NCBI GenBank assembly: GCA_019104905.1
Contig: JAHRXB010000117.1
Span: forward strand, 1-10,243
Origin: Bdellovibrio sp.
Lineage (GTDB): Bacteria; Bdellovibrionota; Bdellovibrionia; Bdellovibrionales; Bdellovibrionaceae
Direction of reading: 5' to 3'
DNA: 10,243 nt
Shown piece after piece: positions 1-7,479 of the stretch (the stretch's first letter is position 1; each line of letters opens with the position of its first letter). The translations under genes were made by a program, and so were the position numbers. The notes below the pieces were generated by a model. The model was not told the origin of the DNA. It did no database searches and saw only the letters and a program-made list of their open reading frames with translations.

Positions 1-1179
1 GGGGCGCATCGCCTCGGCCGGAGCCAAACGAAATACCGTCAGTAAGGCCGTCAGTGAAGCCATCCACCCCGGAACAAATCCCGCGATCAGCCCTAACAAA
101 ACGGCCTGTAAGGAAAGTGAAAAATCGATCTGTGGAAAACGAAAATACTCCGCATAAAGCCCGGAGTACCACTGACCGATGCCATAAGCCAAAACAAAAG
201 AGGGCAACAATCCAATCACAAGGATCACAGACACCAGCTTCCAATAGTAGATCGCCAAATGAAAAGAAGAATACCCCACAGACTTTAACGTTGCGATCTG
301 TCCTCGATGCAGACTCACCAAACGGACCATCACGATATGCATAATAAAAGTGGCGATACTTATAAAAATTCCCGGCACCACTGCCGACATGGATCTTTGT
401 TGACGAATCTCATCCTCCACAAACATGTTACTGATTTGCCGAGAACGATCATAGGACCCCATCGAACCAAAAGGTTTAAGCAGCCTGTCCAGCGAGGCCT
501 TCAGGGGACCTAACGACGCTCCCGATTCTCGGCGAATAACAAAGCTATTAAAGGCCCCCTCCATCTGGTTCAGTCGCGACAGAACGGCATGATTCAACCA
601 GATCACACCAAAGTGGCGATCATCAGGTAAGGGCGCAATGGGGCTGATGGCATAGACGTACTCTGGAGATATTCCAACCCCAACCACCACGAAACGAGTG
701 ATTTTGCCTTTGAACAGAGCCTTAAAATGATCTCCCGGATTTAGATTATGAGCTTTGGCAAAACTTTCGTGCACCAGAACTTCGTTAGCACTTCCCCCCT
801 CTGGAAATCGCCCTTTCTTGAGATGAATCAAGTTGAGCAAACTTTGAGGGTCATAAGAAATGAACCGCCCCAAGGCCGGCTCCACCTGTTGAGGAACATC
901 AAGAAGAACATCTTCCACCACCCGGCCCTCGGCCAGTTCCACACCGGGGATTTTACGAATTCTCTCTAAAATATCAGACGGGGCTCGCACCACCTCTGCA
1001 AAAACATCGGCAAATCTATTTTGTGCATAATAGATCACCTGCGCCTTCTGCAAAGAAATATATGCGCTCCAGGAGGCCACCAAGACCGCGACACCACAAA
1101 TCACCAACGTCGCCAACGTCAGGACTTGGGCGCGAAAGGCCCATAAATCACGAAGAAGTTTTCTATCCAAAACTTTCAC
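1..1179 (-). CDS. ABC transporter permease, FtsX/MacB type, N-terminal part (runs off left edge)
   Basis: This frame stays open for 393 codons from a GTG at 1179 to the first base of the window, so the C-terminal part is missing. Seen: one membrane segment at about residues 17-40, a long extracytoplasmic region at about 45-260 like the MacB periplasmic core domain, then three membrane segments near 264-288, 308-336 and 355-381. Residues 291-302 ([12 protein letters not shown]) match the cytoplasmic coupling-helix region of FtsX permeases, and APAEAMRP at 386-393 matches the usual end of one FtsX domain. With one full FtsX unit ending at the edge, this is either a roughly 400-residue permease about to stop or, more likely given the unbroken frame, the first half of a large permease with two FtsX units. 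The GTG start overlaps the stop of the ABC ATPase gene (GTGA), so the two are probably translationally coupled and form one transporter. The substrate is unknown; the family handles lipoproteins, lipids, peptides or toxic compounds. Confidence 0.88.
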   Translation of the reverse strand, partial: MKVLDRKLLRDLWAFRAQVLTLATLVICGVAVLVASWSAYISLQKAQVIYYAQNRFADVFAEVVRAPSDILERIRKIPGVELAEGRVVEDVLLDVPQQVEPALGRFISYDPQSLLNLIHLKKGRFPEGGSANEVLVHESFAKAHNLNPGDHFKALFKGKITRFVVVGVGISPEYVYAISPIAPLPDDRHFGVIWLNHAVLSRLNQMEGAFNSFVIRRESGASLGPLKASLDRLLKPFGSMGSYDRSRQISNMFVEDEIRQQRSMSAVVPGIFISIATFIMHIVMVRLVSLHRGQIATLKSVGYSSFHLAIYYWKLVSVILVIGLLPSFVLAYGIGQWYSGLYAEYFRFPQIDFSLSLQAVLLGLIAGFVPGWMASLTALLTVFRLAPAEAMRP

Positions 1180-1889
1180 CAAAACACCTCATCTAAAGAC
1201 GTTTTCTGAAGATTTCGATTTTCCTTAAAAACCTGTCCATCGCGAAAATAAAGAACCCGATCCGCAAGTCCCGCGATGGCCGTGTTATGTGTGATCACAA
1301 CAACCAAAGTTCCCAATTCACGATGGACCTTTTCAATCGCTTGTAAAACCAACTTCCCCGTGGTCAGGTCCAAAGCGCCCGTCGGTTCATCACATAACAA
1401 AATTTGAGGCCGCTTGGCGATGGCCCGGGCAATGGCCACACGCTGCTGCTCCCCTCCTGAAAGTTGTGAGGGAAAGTGATCTTTACGCTCTTTGAGGCCG
1501 ACAAGATCCAGAGCCTCCAGCGAGGTCATGGGATGTTCGCTAATATCCGTGACCAATTCGACATTTTCAGCGGCGGAGAGATTCGAAATTAAGTTATAAA
1601 ACTGAAAGACAAAGCCCACATGATAACGCCGATATTGAGTCAATTGTGTTTGAGTAGCCTTTGTCAGATTCTGATCGGCGTAAAAAACTTCTCCCGAACT
1701 GGGAGAATCCAAACCGCCAAGAATATTAAGCAAGGTGGACTTGCCACTTCCCGAAGGGCCCAACAAGACAACAAACTCATGAGGAAAAAGTTGTAAGTTC
1801 ACACCACGAAGGGCCTGCACCTGAACTTCGCCCATCGCGTAGTTTTTATGGAGATCTTTGGCTGAAAGAATCGCCGCCTGCTCCGCCAT
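1176..1889 (-). CDS. ABC transporter ATP-binding protein, MacB/LolD class
   Basis: This 237-residue cytoplasmic ATPase would power the FtsX-type permease encoded directly after it. All nucleotide-binding motifs are present: Walker [10 protein letters not shown] at 44-52, Q-loop Gln96 in VFQFYNL, signature LSGGEQQR at 143-150, Walker B ILLCDEPT at 163-170 with catalytic Glu168, D-loop GALD at 171-174 and H-loop His201. The Q-loop and signature sequences and the length fit the MacB/LolD/FtsE group, whose partners move substrates from the periplasm or outer leaflet rather than importing solutes. The start lies 6 bases after the dehydrogenase stop and has no good Shine-Dalgarno sequence of its own, so translation is probably coupled to the gene before it. 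The substrate cannot be read from the sequence. Confidence 0.95.
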   Translation of the reverse strand: MAEQAAILSAKDLHKNYAMGEVQVQALRGVNLQLFPHEFVVLLGPSGSGKSTLLNILGGLDSPSSGEVFYADQNLTKATQTQLTQYRRYHVGFVFQFYNLISNLSAAENVELVTDISEHPMTSLEALDLVGLKERKDHFPSQLSGGEQQRVAIARAIAKRPQILLCDEPTGALDLTTGKLVLQAIEKVHRELGTLVVVITHNTAIAGLADRVLYFRDGQVFKENRNLQKTSLDEVFW

Positions 1890-1895
1890 AATAGG

Positions 1896-2648
1896 TCATT
1901 GAATGACCCAACCTCCATCTGCAACCAAGGCATGTCCCGTTACAAAGGAGGCCTCTTGAGAGTTAAGCCAAAGAACAGCGTGGGCAATTTCGGGAGGCGT
2001 TCCCAAGCGCCCCATGGGAGTTCCCTCCGCCATTTTTTCATTGGTGACGTGAAAGTGCTTGGCATATCTTGCCAACATCGGGGTATCGATAAATCCGGGA
2101 CAAATCGCATTGACGCGAACACTGTACTTGGCGTATTCCAACGCCGCCGCTTTGGTCAGACCAAGAACGGCGTGTTTGCTGGCGACATAAGGGGCCATAT
2201 TGGCAAAACCGGTCAAGCCCGCAATCGAGGAGCAATTCACCACCGCTCCGCCACCATTCTTCGCCATCTGGTCCAACTGATACTTCATGCACAGCCAAAT
2301 TCCGCGAATATTGATATTAAAAACTCCATCCCAGTTTTCATCAGTACAAGAGCACAACGAACCGGGTTCCCCTTCCGTACCCGCATTATTAAAGGCCTCC
2401 GTGATGGGTCCCAGAATGTCACTGGTCTTAAGAATCGCACTTCGAACTTCTTCTTCGATGGTCACGTCACAAATGAAAGCCTCGGCGGGGACGTCACTTT
2501 TATCGCGGATCTGACGAAGAGTCTCCCACGCCGCTTCTTCAGAGTAATCAACAACCGCGACGCGTGTATTTCGTTGAGCATAAGCCAACGCCGTCGCTCT
2601 GCCGATTCCCGAGCCCGCCCCGGTCACAAAGGCCACTTTGTTTTTCAT
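1896..2648 (-). CDS. Short-chain dehydrogenase/reductase (SDR), classical type
   Basis: This is a 250-residue Rossmann-fold oxidoreductase. Seen: cofactor motif TGAGSGIG at 9-16, Asp34 at the end of the second strand (VVDYSEE), which in this family favours NAD(H) over NADP(H), the NNAG motif at 87-90, Asn113, and the catalytic residues Ser141, Tyr154 and Lys158 (YVASK). PGFIDTP at 184-190 and a C-terminal DGGW complete the classical pattern. It is most like the broad group annotated as glucose or 3-oxoacyl reductases, but the substrate is unknown. The ATG at 2648 is chosen over the in-frame GTG at 2654 because GAGG at 2654-2657 sits five bases before the ATG and overlaps the GTG. It is the first gene of a tight run with the ABC ATPase (6-base gap) and permease. 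A metabolic link with the transporter is possible but not shown. Confidence 0.95.
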   Translation of the reverse strand: MKNKVAFVTGAGSGIGRATALAYAQRNTRVAVVDYSEEAAWETLRQIRDKSDVPAEAFICDVTIEEEVRSAILKTSDILGPITEAFNNAGTEGEPGSLCSCTDENWDGVFNINIRGIWLCMKYQLDQMAKNGGGAVVNCSSIAGLTGFANMAPYVASKHAVLGLTKAAALEYAKYSVRVNAICPGFIDTPMLARYAKHFHVTNEKMAEGTPMGRLGTPPEIAHAVLWLNSQEASFVTGHALVADGGWVIQ

Positions 2649-2651
2649 AAA

Positions 2652-2657
2652 CACCTC
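2652..2657 (-). promoter_or_regulatory. Ribosome binding site that decides the SDR start
   Basis: On the minus strand GAGGTG lies three bases before the ATG at 2648 (GAGG is five bases away). It covers the alternative GTG at 2654, so the shorter protein beginning MKNKVAF is preferred. Confidence 0.6.
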
Positions 2658-2727
2658 GCGTGTTCACCCCTCATCTTACGATTGTTGACTGGCGGCGTTC
2701 ACCCCAATCACAGATCTTCTATGAAAT

Positions 2728-2757
2728 ACATAAGGCCAGATATATTTTTGCTGTAAA
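2728..2757 (-). promoter_or_regulatory. Possible promoter for the SDR-ABC transporter run
   Basis: In the 125-base gap between the YceI-like gene and the SDR gene, the minus strand reads TTTACA (2752-2757), 18 bases, then TTATGT (2728-2733). This would give a leader of about 70 bases before the SDR ATG. The minus 35 box is good and the minus 10 box is weak. It could let the SDR and transporter genes be transcribed apart from the P-type ATPase genes. I see no clear terminator in the gap, so read-through remains possible. Confidence 0.3.
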
Positions 2758-2773
2758 ACAGATTTGCAGAAAT

Positions 2774-3373
2774 TTATTCTTGAAGATTGAAATCAGACAA
2801 AACTTTGGCATCCACGTTGACCCTGATTTTAAAATCGGGATGCACTTTAGCAATAAATCCCCCGAGAACCCGTGGAGGCTCTAAGTCGAAATCGGTCAGC
2901 TTCGTCTCTAAGGTCGCCAGAATTCGTTTGTTCTCAGAATCAAGTTGAACTTCAAATCGAACATTGCGTGAGACGTCTTTTAAGGTCAAGACTCCGGGAA
3001 GTTCGGCGCTGCCTGATTTTAGTTGTTCCAAGAAAGTGGCATCTAACTCTTTAGAATCAAAACGCAAAAGGCCTTTGGAGGATGAGCTCGTGAACAGTCG
3101 CTCAATGTCGACGTCTCTTTTGTGAATGCCGCTGTCAAAACTTCCCACCGGAATCACCGCAGAAACTACGAACTTCCCGCCTGAGATTTTTTTGATCCAA
3201 AATGTTCCCGAACAGCTTTTTCCAACGACCTCCGAATCAGAGATAAATCCCATTGTCTTCTGGGCAACATACTCAGAGCAAAAGCCAATCCCCTCTGTGG
3301 CCTCTTGGGCGAAGGTCCCCACCGGCCCCAGAAGGAGGATAAAAAACAAAGACATTATGTAAAAGCAGTTCAC
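2774..3373 (-). CDS. Exported YceI-like lipocalin-fold protein
   Basis: This 199-residue protein begins with a Sec signal peptide: a hydrophobic stretch at about 7-16 and a likely cleavage after Ala22 (GTFAQ). The mature part has the YceI pattern of alternating beta strands, including SGTFWIKK near 55-62, FDSGIHKRD near 79-87 (the place of the family's D-T/S-G-x-x-x-R-D motif) and LPGVLTLKDVSRNVRF near 125-140. YceI proteins are periplasmic beta barrels that bind isoprenoid-like or other amphiphilic lipids; the ligand here is unknown. Two cysteines, Cys32 and Cys54, lie in the mature N-terminal part and may form a disulfide. The GTG start at 3373 is supported by GGAGGA four bases upstream. 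It follows the P-type ATPase gene by 14 bases and is probably on its transcript. The family's C-terminal half is less typical, so this is a divergent member. Confidence 0.85.
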   Translation of the reverse strand: MNCFYIMSLFFILLLGPVGTFAQEATEGIGFCSEYVAQKTMGFISDSEVVGKSCSGTFWIKKISGGKFVVSAVIPVGSFDSGIHKRDVDIERLFTSSSSKGLLRFDSKELDATFLEQLKSGSAELPGVLTLKDVSRNVRFEVQLDSENKRILATLETKLTDFDLEPPRVLGGFIAKVHPDFKIRVNVDAKVLSDFNLQE

Positions 3374-3377
3374 GAGG

Positions 3378-3383
3378 TCCTCC
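3378..3383 (-). promoter_or_regulatory. Strong ribosome binding site for the YceI-like gene
   Basis: GGAGGA lies four bases before the GTG at 3373 and inside the 14-base gap after the ATPase stop. It supports the non-ATG start and separate, efficient translation of this downstream gene. Confidence 0.7.
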
Positions 3384-3387
3384 GAGT

Positions 3388-5895
3388 TTAGATCGATGTT
3401 TTTCCTTTAGATCGCTGTATTTGAAGGATCACAAAAAAGACGCCGAGGATTCCCACCACATTTATCCAGTCTTCCCCATGAAGGCAAGAAAGATGCAATA
3501 GTTTACTGAACCAAGGAATTTGAATAATCAAAACGGCAGATAGGACAGTTCCCGTAAAAATCAATCTGGAAGCGATCTCGCGAAGGCCCGTCAATGCCGC
3601 CACGATCATGGCACTCCACAAGGTTAAAAGCGCCAAAGCTTTGGCGCGGGCATGAGTCGCATCTCCGCTCTCAGAAAAGCTGGAAACATAGCTTAAAGCC
3701 AGAACCCCTGTAAAAACCAATCCGAGAAAACTCAACCACCACCCCTCACGTCTTGAAAAGAAGAAGAGGTTCTTACTGCGCTCGTGAATCTGCAAGCGAT
3801 CTTTCTGTTTATCTGACGACTTCTGCTGAAACGCAAAGAGAGCGGAGGGATGGATCAGCAGCTCCAGCCAAACAACATGCACAGGCAAATAAAGAAGCGG
3901 GTAACCCATCAACGGAATCAACGCAGCCGTCAACACCAGGGGAATATGGATAAGAAGAAGATATTCGAAACTTTTTTTCAGACTTAAGAAAAGTTGACGA
4001 CCTTCGCGAATGGCATTCACGATCGTACTGAAGTTGTCGTCCATAAGGATGATGGCTGCCACTTCTTTGGCACTGCGGGTTCCCCGCTCTCCCATCGCAA
4101 TACCAATGTCAGCCGCCTTCAAGGCTGGCACGTCATTAACCCCATCTCCCGTAACCGCAACCAGCTCGCCAGAATGACGAAGGGCACTGACGATGCGAAG
4201 CTTTTGCAAGGGATTGCAGCGAGCCACGATATCCAACCCTTTTAAAAAGTCAGGATGATCGGCCAACCAAGACTCTGCAAATTTCTCCGCCTCATCTTCC
4301 GCCGACACTACAACCGGCGAGCCCTGCCCAAGGCCGATGTCTTTTCCGATGGCCAGGGCCGTCTCGCGATGATCGCCGGTGATCATCAAGACGCGAATGC
4401 CATTTTTTTGACAGTAATTTATGGCCGCCGCCACTTCTTTTCGCGGAGGATCTTCAAATGCCAAGAGCCCACAAAATGTAAAACCCTCTTGCGGCTCTTG
4501 CGTCAGATCCTGAGAAGTCAGTGTTCTTTGAGCACAGGCTAAAACTTTGTGCCCGTCTTGCGCCCATCGGGATGTCTTCTGAAGCCACTGCGCTCGCTCT
4601 TCTATCGACAACTTCGACATGGAAAGAACCATCTCGGGAGCGCCTTTAAGACAACAGATATCCTGTCCTTGAGAGTTCTTAACGAAAGCCGCTTCTCTTT
4701 TTCGATCTTCGGTAAAAGGAAAAACCCGAAGGCGTTGCAAATGGGGAATCGCTTTTTCTTTCGCCCTCTCATTGATCGCTTGATCGACGGGGTCCATGCC
4801 AACGCGGTCAGAGGCCTGGGAGGCGACCCACAACAAATTTTCTTCACTTTCTGAGGGGGCCACATCGAGATGAACAAGCTTAAGCTGACCTATTGTGATC
4901 GTCCCTGTTTTGTCCGTACAAATCTGCGTCACGCGCCCGATATTTTCAACGGAGACCGCGCGACGAACCAGAGCATGTTTGGTCGCCAAACGATAAACTC
5001 CGACTCCTAAAAAAAATGTGAACACCACTGGAAACTCTTCAGGGATCGCGGCGACAGCCAAGGTGGCCGCACTTAGAAGAGCATCCAACCAGCCATATCC
5101 CTGATAAATTCGCACTGCCGCCAAAAGAAGACAAAAAACAGCCGCCGAATACACCAACACCTGAACCAACTTCGTTATTGCCTTTTGCAAAGGAGTTCTT
5201 TCATGGGGAAGTCTTCCTACAGAGTCAACAATCTCGCCATAGGCCGTTTGGCGACCCGTAAAAAGAATTCGCAAAAAAGCATGTCCAGTTAATACGCGCG
5301 TTCCCGCATGTCCCAACTGTTGCGCTTCCACCAATACTTCATCCTTGCTATTCAACCATGAATCTTGAAACGCCAACGGGCTTTTCGGTATCGGAAAGGC
5401 CTCTCCGGTCAAAAGAGACTCATCCACTTGAAGACTGTCCGTCTGTTCAAAGAAACCATCGGCAGGTAAATATTCTCCGGAAGAAATCCGCACAAGATCC
5501 CCTGGAACAAGCTCCTGCGAAGGCAGAGTTTGCTCGACCCCTTGGCGAATCACAAGAACTTGCGATGCCAACTGACTTTTTAAAGATCGAGTCGAGGCCT
5601 GGGTCCTACGATGAAGGATGGCATCCATAAAAAGCAAAGGCAGAATGGCAACAAACAGCACCAACCCCTCACTGGGCTCTCCCACAAGAAAAAAAATACT
5701 GCCAATGCCGACCAAAAACCAAATCATAGGATCTTTAAGTGTTTCCTGGGCCAGCTCTATCCAAGGATTCCCGGCAACTTCGACAATTTCATTCAGACCG
5801 AAGTGTCTGCGTTGTCTTTCCACTTCGTCGCCACTGAGTCCCTTCTGGGACCGTTGAATATCTTTTAAGTTTTCGAATGAAATCTTTTTTCTCAT
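3388..5895 (-). CDS. P-type cation-transporting ATPase, ion unknown
   Basis: This 835-residue inner-membrane pump couples ATP hydrolysis to ion transport. Seen in order: an N-terminal cytoplasmic segment like the cation-ATPase N-terminal domain (about 1-50), two membrane helices at about 56-95, an actuator domain with TGE at 163-165, helices near 244-262 and 270-298 with PEEFP at 285-289, the phosphorylation motif DKTGT with Asp328, KGAPE at 417-421 in the nucleotide-binding domain, TGD at 506-508, TGDGVND at 582-588, and about six C-terminal helices (643-826). There is no N-terminal heavy-metal domain and no CPx motif, so it is not a copper or zinc pump. The layout is that of P2-type pumps (calcium, sodium/potassium), but helix 4 carries PEEFP rather than PEGLP. 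Helix 6 reads WLELLIHP (676-683), where SERCA has its Asn-x-x-Thr-Asp ion ligands. The ion therefore cannot be named. It is the first gene of a likely unit with the YceI-like gene. Confidence 0.95.
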   Translation of the reverse strand: MRKKISFENLKDIQRSQKGLSGDEVERQRRHFGLNEIVEVAGNPWIELAQETLKDPMIWFLVGIGSIFFLVGEPSEGLVLFVAILPLLFMDAILHRRTQASTRSLKSQLASQVLVIRQGVEQTLPSQELVPGDLVRISSGEYLPADGFFEQTDSLQVDESLLTGEAFPIPKSPLAFQDSWLNSKDEVLVEAQQLGHAGTRVLTGHAFLRILFTGRQTAYGEIVDSVGRLPHERTPLQKAITKLVQVLVYSAAVFCLLLAAVRIYQGYGWLDALLSAATLAVAAIPEEFPVVFTFFLGVGVYRLATKHALVRRAVSVENIGRVTQICTDKTGTITIGQLKLVHLDVAPSESEENLLWVASQASDRVGMDPVDQAINERAKEKAIPHLQRLRVFPFTEDRKREAAFVKNSQGQDICCLKGAPEMVLSMSKLSIEERAQWLQKTSRWAQDGHKVLACAQRTLTSQDLTQEPQEGFTFCGLLAFEDPPRKEVAAAINYCQKNGIRVLMITGDHRETALAIGKDIGLGQGSPVVVSAEDEAEKFAESWLADHPDFLKGLDIVARCNPLQKLRIVSALRHSGELVAVTGDGVNDVPALKAADIGIAMGERGTRSAKEVAAIILMDDNFSTIVNAIREGRQLFLSLKKSFEYLLLIHIPLVLTAALIPLMGYPLLYLPVHVVWLELLIHPSALFAFQQKSSDKQKDRLQIHERSKNLFFFSRREGWWLSFLGLVFTGVLALSYVSSFSESGDATHARAKALALLTLWSAMIVAALTGLREIASRLIFTGTVLSAVLIIQIPWFSKLLHLSCLHGEDWINVVGILGVFFVILQIQRSKGKTSI

Positions 5896-5912
5896 AATCA
5901 GCTCGTGAGATC

Positions 5913-5918
5913 GTTATA
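5913..5918 (-). promoter_or_regulatory. Possible minus 10 box for the P-type ATPase gene
   Basis: TATAAC on the minus strand lies 17 bases before the ATPase ATG and would give a very short leader. No good minus 35 box stands 16-18 bases upstream, so this rests on one element. Confidence 0.25.
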
Positions 5919-5963
5919 CTCCCATTAGGAAGAGCCGTCGCTGAAAATATTGTCATAGCGAAA

Positions 5964-5994
5964 CTTTTAAAAGAAACTGGAATTCTGACAATTC
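5964..5994. promoter_or_regulatory. Two dyads in the divergent intergenic region, possible operator
   Basis: Between the divergent ATPase and hydrolase starts there is a perfect 10-base palindrome, CTTTTAAAAG (5964-5973). Six bases on, an inverted repeat has arms GAATT (5980-5984) and AATTC (5990-5994). Short AT-rich dyads occur by chance, but their place just before the hydrolase start suits a repressor site. No regulator gene is in the window. Confidence 0.22.
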
Positions 5995-6014
5995 TCCTAT
6001 TACACTCTGAGGAT

Positions 6015-6902
6015 ATGGAAACAACACGCACTCGCTCCAAAGCAGGTCACATTGATATTGCGGGATTTCAGCTCGGCTTCGTCTCGGAAGGGCAGGGAGA
6101 CCCGGCCCTGGTGATTGGAAGTTCTGTTTATTATCCCAGAACCTTCTCACCACAGTTGCGTCAACATTTTCATTTTCACTTTGTCGACCATAAAGGATTT
6201 GTCCCTCCGCCCTCAGGAAATTTCGCAAACAGCACTTTTTCCCTGGATGCCATTATCGCGGACATTGAAGCTCAAAGAAAATTTTTGAATCTCAACCGCT
6301 TCACTATCATGGGACACTCTGGCCATGCCTTTATGGCACTCGAATACGCCAAAAAATATCCACAGCATATTCAAGCCGTCGTCCTTCTCGGAGTCAGCCC
6401 TAACTACAGCCCTTCCAGTCACGAGGCTGGGCAGAAGTATTTTGACGACTTTGCCTCCTTAGAAAGAAAAGAAGCCTTGGCGGAGAATCTAAAACATCTT
6501 GGACCGGAAATCGCGGCGAATCCCGAGAAACGATTTGTCACCTACTGCCTTCGCATGGGACCCAAGAGCTGGTATGAAATCAACTTTGATGCCACCGAAC
6601 TTTGGCGGGGCGTCTATACCAACATGCAAGTCTTTGACTATGTTTGGGGTGAAGTTTTTCGAGATATTGATATCACTCAAGGTTTGGATAAGCTGAATGC
6701 TCCCGTCTTCTTAGGTTTGGGACGGTATGATTTTCTAACGGGCCCCCCGTCTTTGTGGGATAAAGTCCTGCCTTATTTCAAAAATATCGAGTGTAAAATC
6801 TATGAGAAAAGTTCTCACACGCCTCAACTGGAAGAAAGTCATCTTTTTGATCAGGATTTATTAGCCTGGTTCCAGAGAGTAAAAACGGCCTCAACGCCCT
6901 AA
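6015..6902 (+). CDS. Alpha/beta hydrolase
   Basis: This 295-residue protein has no signal peptide and is probably a soluble cytoplasmic hydrolase. Seen: an N-terminal beta-sheet region with LVIGSS at 32-37 at the usual oxyanion-hole position, the nucleophile elbow MGHSGHAF at 99-106 with Ser102, Asp239 in GRYDFLTGP and His268 in SSHTPQ, giving a complete Ser-Asp-His triad. A helical cap lies at about 130-215. The pattern fits the group that includes proline iminopeptidases, haloperoxidase-like esterases and epoxide hydrolase-like proteins; an activated-serine esterase or peptidase is likely and the substrate is unknown. The ATG at 6015 has AGG only two bases upstream, which is too close for a good ribosome site, and no better in-frame start exists nearby. 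It is transcribed alone, divergently from the P-type ATPase gene. Confidence 0.92.
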   Translation: METTRTRSKAGHIDIAGFQLGFVSEGQGDPALVIGSSVYYPRTFSPQLRQHFHFHFVDHKGFVPPPSGNFANSTFSLDAIIADIEAQRKFLNLNRFTIMGHSGHAFMALEYAKKYPQHIQAVVLLGVSPNYSPSSHEAGQKYFDDFASLERKEALAENLKHLGPEIAANPEKRFVTYCLRMGPKSWYEINFDATELWRGVYTNMQVFDYVWGEVFRDIDITQGLDKLNAPVFLGLGRYDFLTGPPSLWDKVLPYFKNIECKIYEKSSHTPQLEESHLFDQDLLAWFQRVKTASTP

Positions 6903-6929
6903 AGGAATCCGCTCCTCTTGCGGGCCCTT
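6902..6929. terminator. Possible bidirectional terminator hairpin
   Basis: The gap between the convergent hydrolase gene and the next minus-strand gene can fold as an interrupted stem: AAGG (6902-6905) with CCTT (6926-6929), then CCGC (6909-6912) with GCGG (6920-6923), around a 7-base loop. There is no T tract on either strand. Its fit to the gap is suggestive only. Confidence 0.3.
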
Positions 6930-7371
6930 ACCGACACAGGTATTGCAAGACATTCCACCCCGGCGTCACGGCGGGCTCTGAGGGGGATTCGTCCGCCATA
7001 GGTTCATACTGCGTCAACAGATCATTTTCGTATTTAGAACAATCTCTTTTTCGAAACTGACTTTCCCTTGGCAAAGACTCCAACACCGCCACCAGAAGAT
7101 CCATATGGGATTCATCTAAAGCCCCTTGCGGAGCGCTGTTATCCCGCAAAGCCCGGATCTGTCCAAGGACTCGATTCACCGTGCGAAACTTGTCTCGGGG
7201 GTTCTTGGCTTTTATCACTTCCTTTTGCAGAAGTTCCGCGTAACTGTCGACCTGAGTTCTCAAACTTCGTGAGCTGCGAATTGGAATCTCGTGATGGCGA
7301 CGGGATCGTACCGCCCCGAGGGCATCCAAGACCAAGAGCCATAATAAGAGTGTTAAAATGGATGTCTTCAT
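6928..7371 (-). CDS. Small exported cysteine-pair protein, paralogue 1
   Basis: I do not recognise a known family. The 147-residue product begins with a Sec signal peptide (hydrophobic residues 5-20, likely cleavage near LGA at 18-20). The mature protein is rich in charged helix formers at about 40-80 and has only two cysteines, Cys111 and Cys146, the second being next to last (YLCR). It aligns with the product of 7980-8393 over the C-terminal hundred residues with one short gap before the first Cys. Shared points are Leu-Arg in the helical part, the Leu-Pro at 100-101, a Phe six residues later, Cys-x-x-Tyr, Glu-Pro, and Leu-x-Cys-Arg/Lys at the end. The two cysteines probably form a disulfide. 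The ATG at 7371 is chosen over the GTG at 7377 because GGGAGG (7377-7382) is five bases before the ATG. It converges on the hydrolase gene and is divergent from 7480-8037. Confidence 0.8.
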   Translation of the reverse strand: MKTSILTLLLWLLVLDALGAVRSRRHHEIPIRSSRSLRTQVDSYAELLQKEVIKAKNPRDKFRTVNRVLGQIRALRDNSAPQGALDESHMDLLVAVLESLPRESQFRKRDCSKYENDLLTQYEPMADESPSEPAVTPGWNVLQYLCR

Positions 7372-7376
7372 GCTCA

Positions 7377-7382
7377 CCTCCC
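7377..7382 (-). promoter_or_regulatory. Ribosome binding site that decides the start of paralogue 1
   Basis: GGGAGG lies five bases before the ATG at 7371 and directly abuts the alternative GTG at 7377, so the ATG is the better start. Confidence 0.65.
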
Positions 7383-7429
7383 GTCCTTTTATCTTATGTT
7401 CCTACAGTTTTTTCAATCTCGACTGGGGC

Positions 7430-7458
7430 TTGTGCCTGATTACTGATACCTTTTTAAT
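7430..7458 (+). promoter_or_regulatory. Likely promoter for the secreted protein gene at 7480
   Basis: TTGTGC (7430-7435), 17 bases, then TTTAAT (7453-7458). The spacing is ideal, the minus 10 box matches five of six consensus bases and the minus 35 box has the conserved TTG. Transcription would begin near 7465, followed by the ribosome site GAGGA at 7469-7473 and the ATG at 7480. Confidence 0.42.
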
Positions 7459-7479
7459 GTAGATCGTTGAGGAATCACA

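Noticed and set aside
54..969. Three open frames of 68-96 codons on the plus strand.
   Set aside because: They are antisense to the continuous 393-codon permease frame, which shows FtsX motifs and membrane segments. Their products are low-complexity and charged.
1899..2756. A 285-codon open frame on the plus strand.
   Set aside because: It lies opposite the SDR gene, which has every family motif and a ribosome site. The plus-strand product is basic and low in hydrophobic residues with no recognisable domain, as expected of an antisense shadow.
2745..2773. A terminator after the YceI-like gene, from the CTGT-TTT-ACAG repeat.
   Set aside because: The stem is only four base pairs with a three-base loop and no proper T tract follows on the minus strand.
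7388..7416. A minus-strand promoter for paralogue 1: TTGAAA, 17 bases, GATAAA.
   Set aside because: The spacing is ideal, but transcription would begin on or inside the ribosome binding site (7377-7382), leaving no leader. The true promoter is unclear.
7068..7439. A 123-codon open frame on the plus strand.
   Set aside because: It is opposite paralogue 1, which has a signal peptide, a ribosome site and a paralogue. The plus-strand product is proline-rich and lacks a ribosome site.
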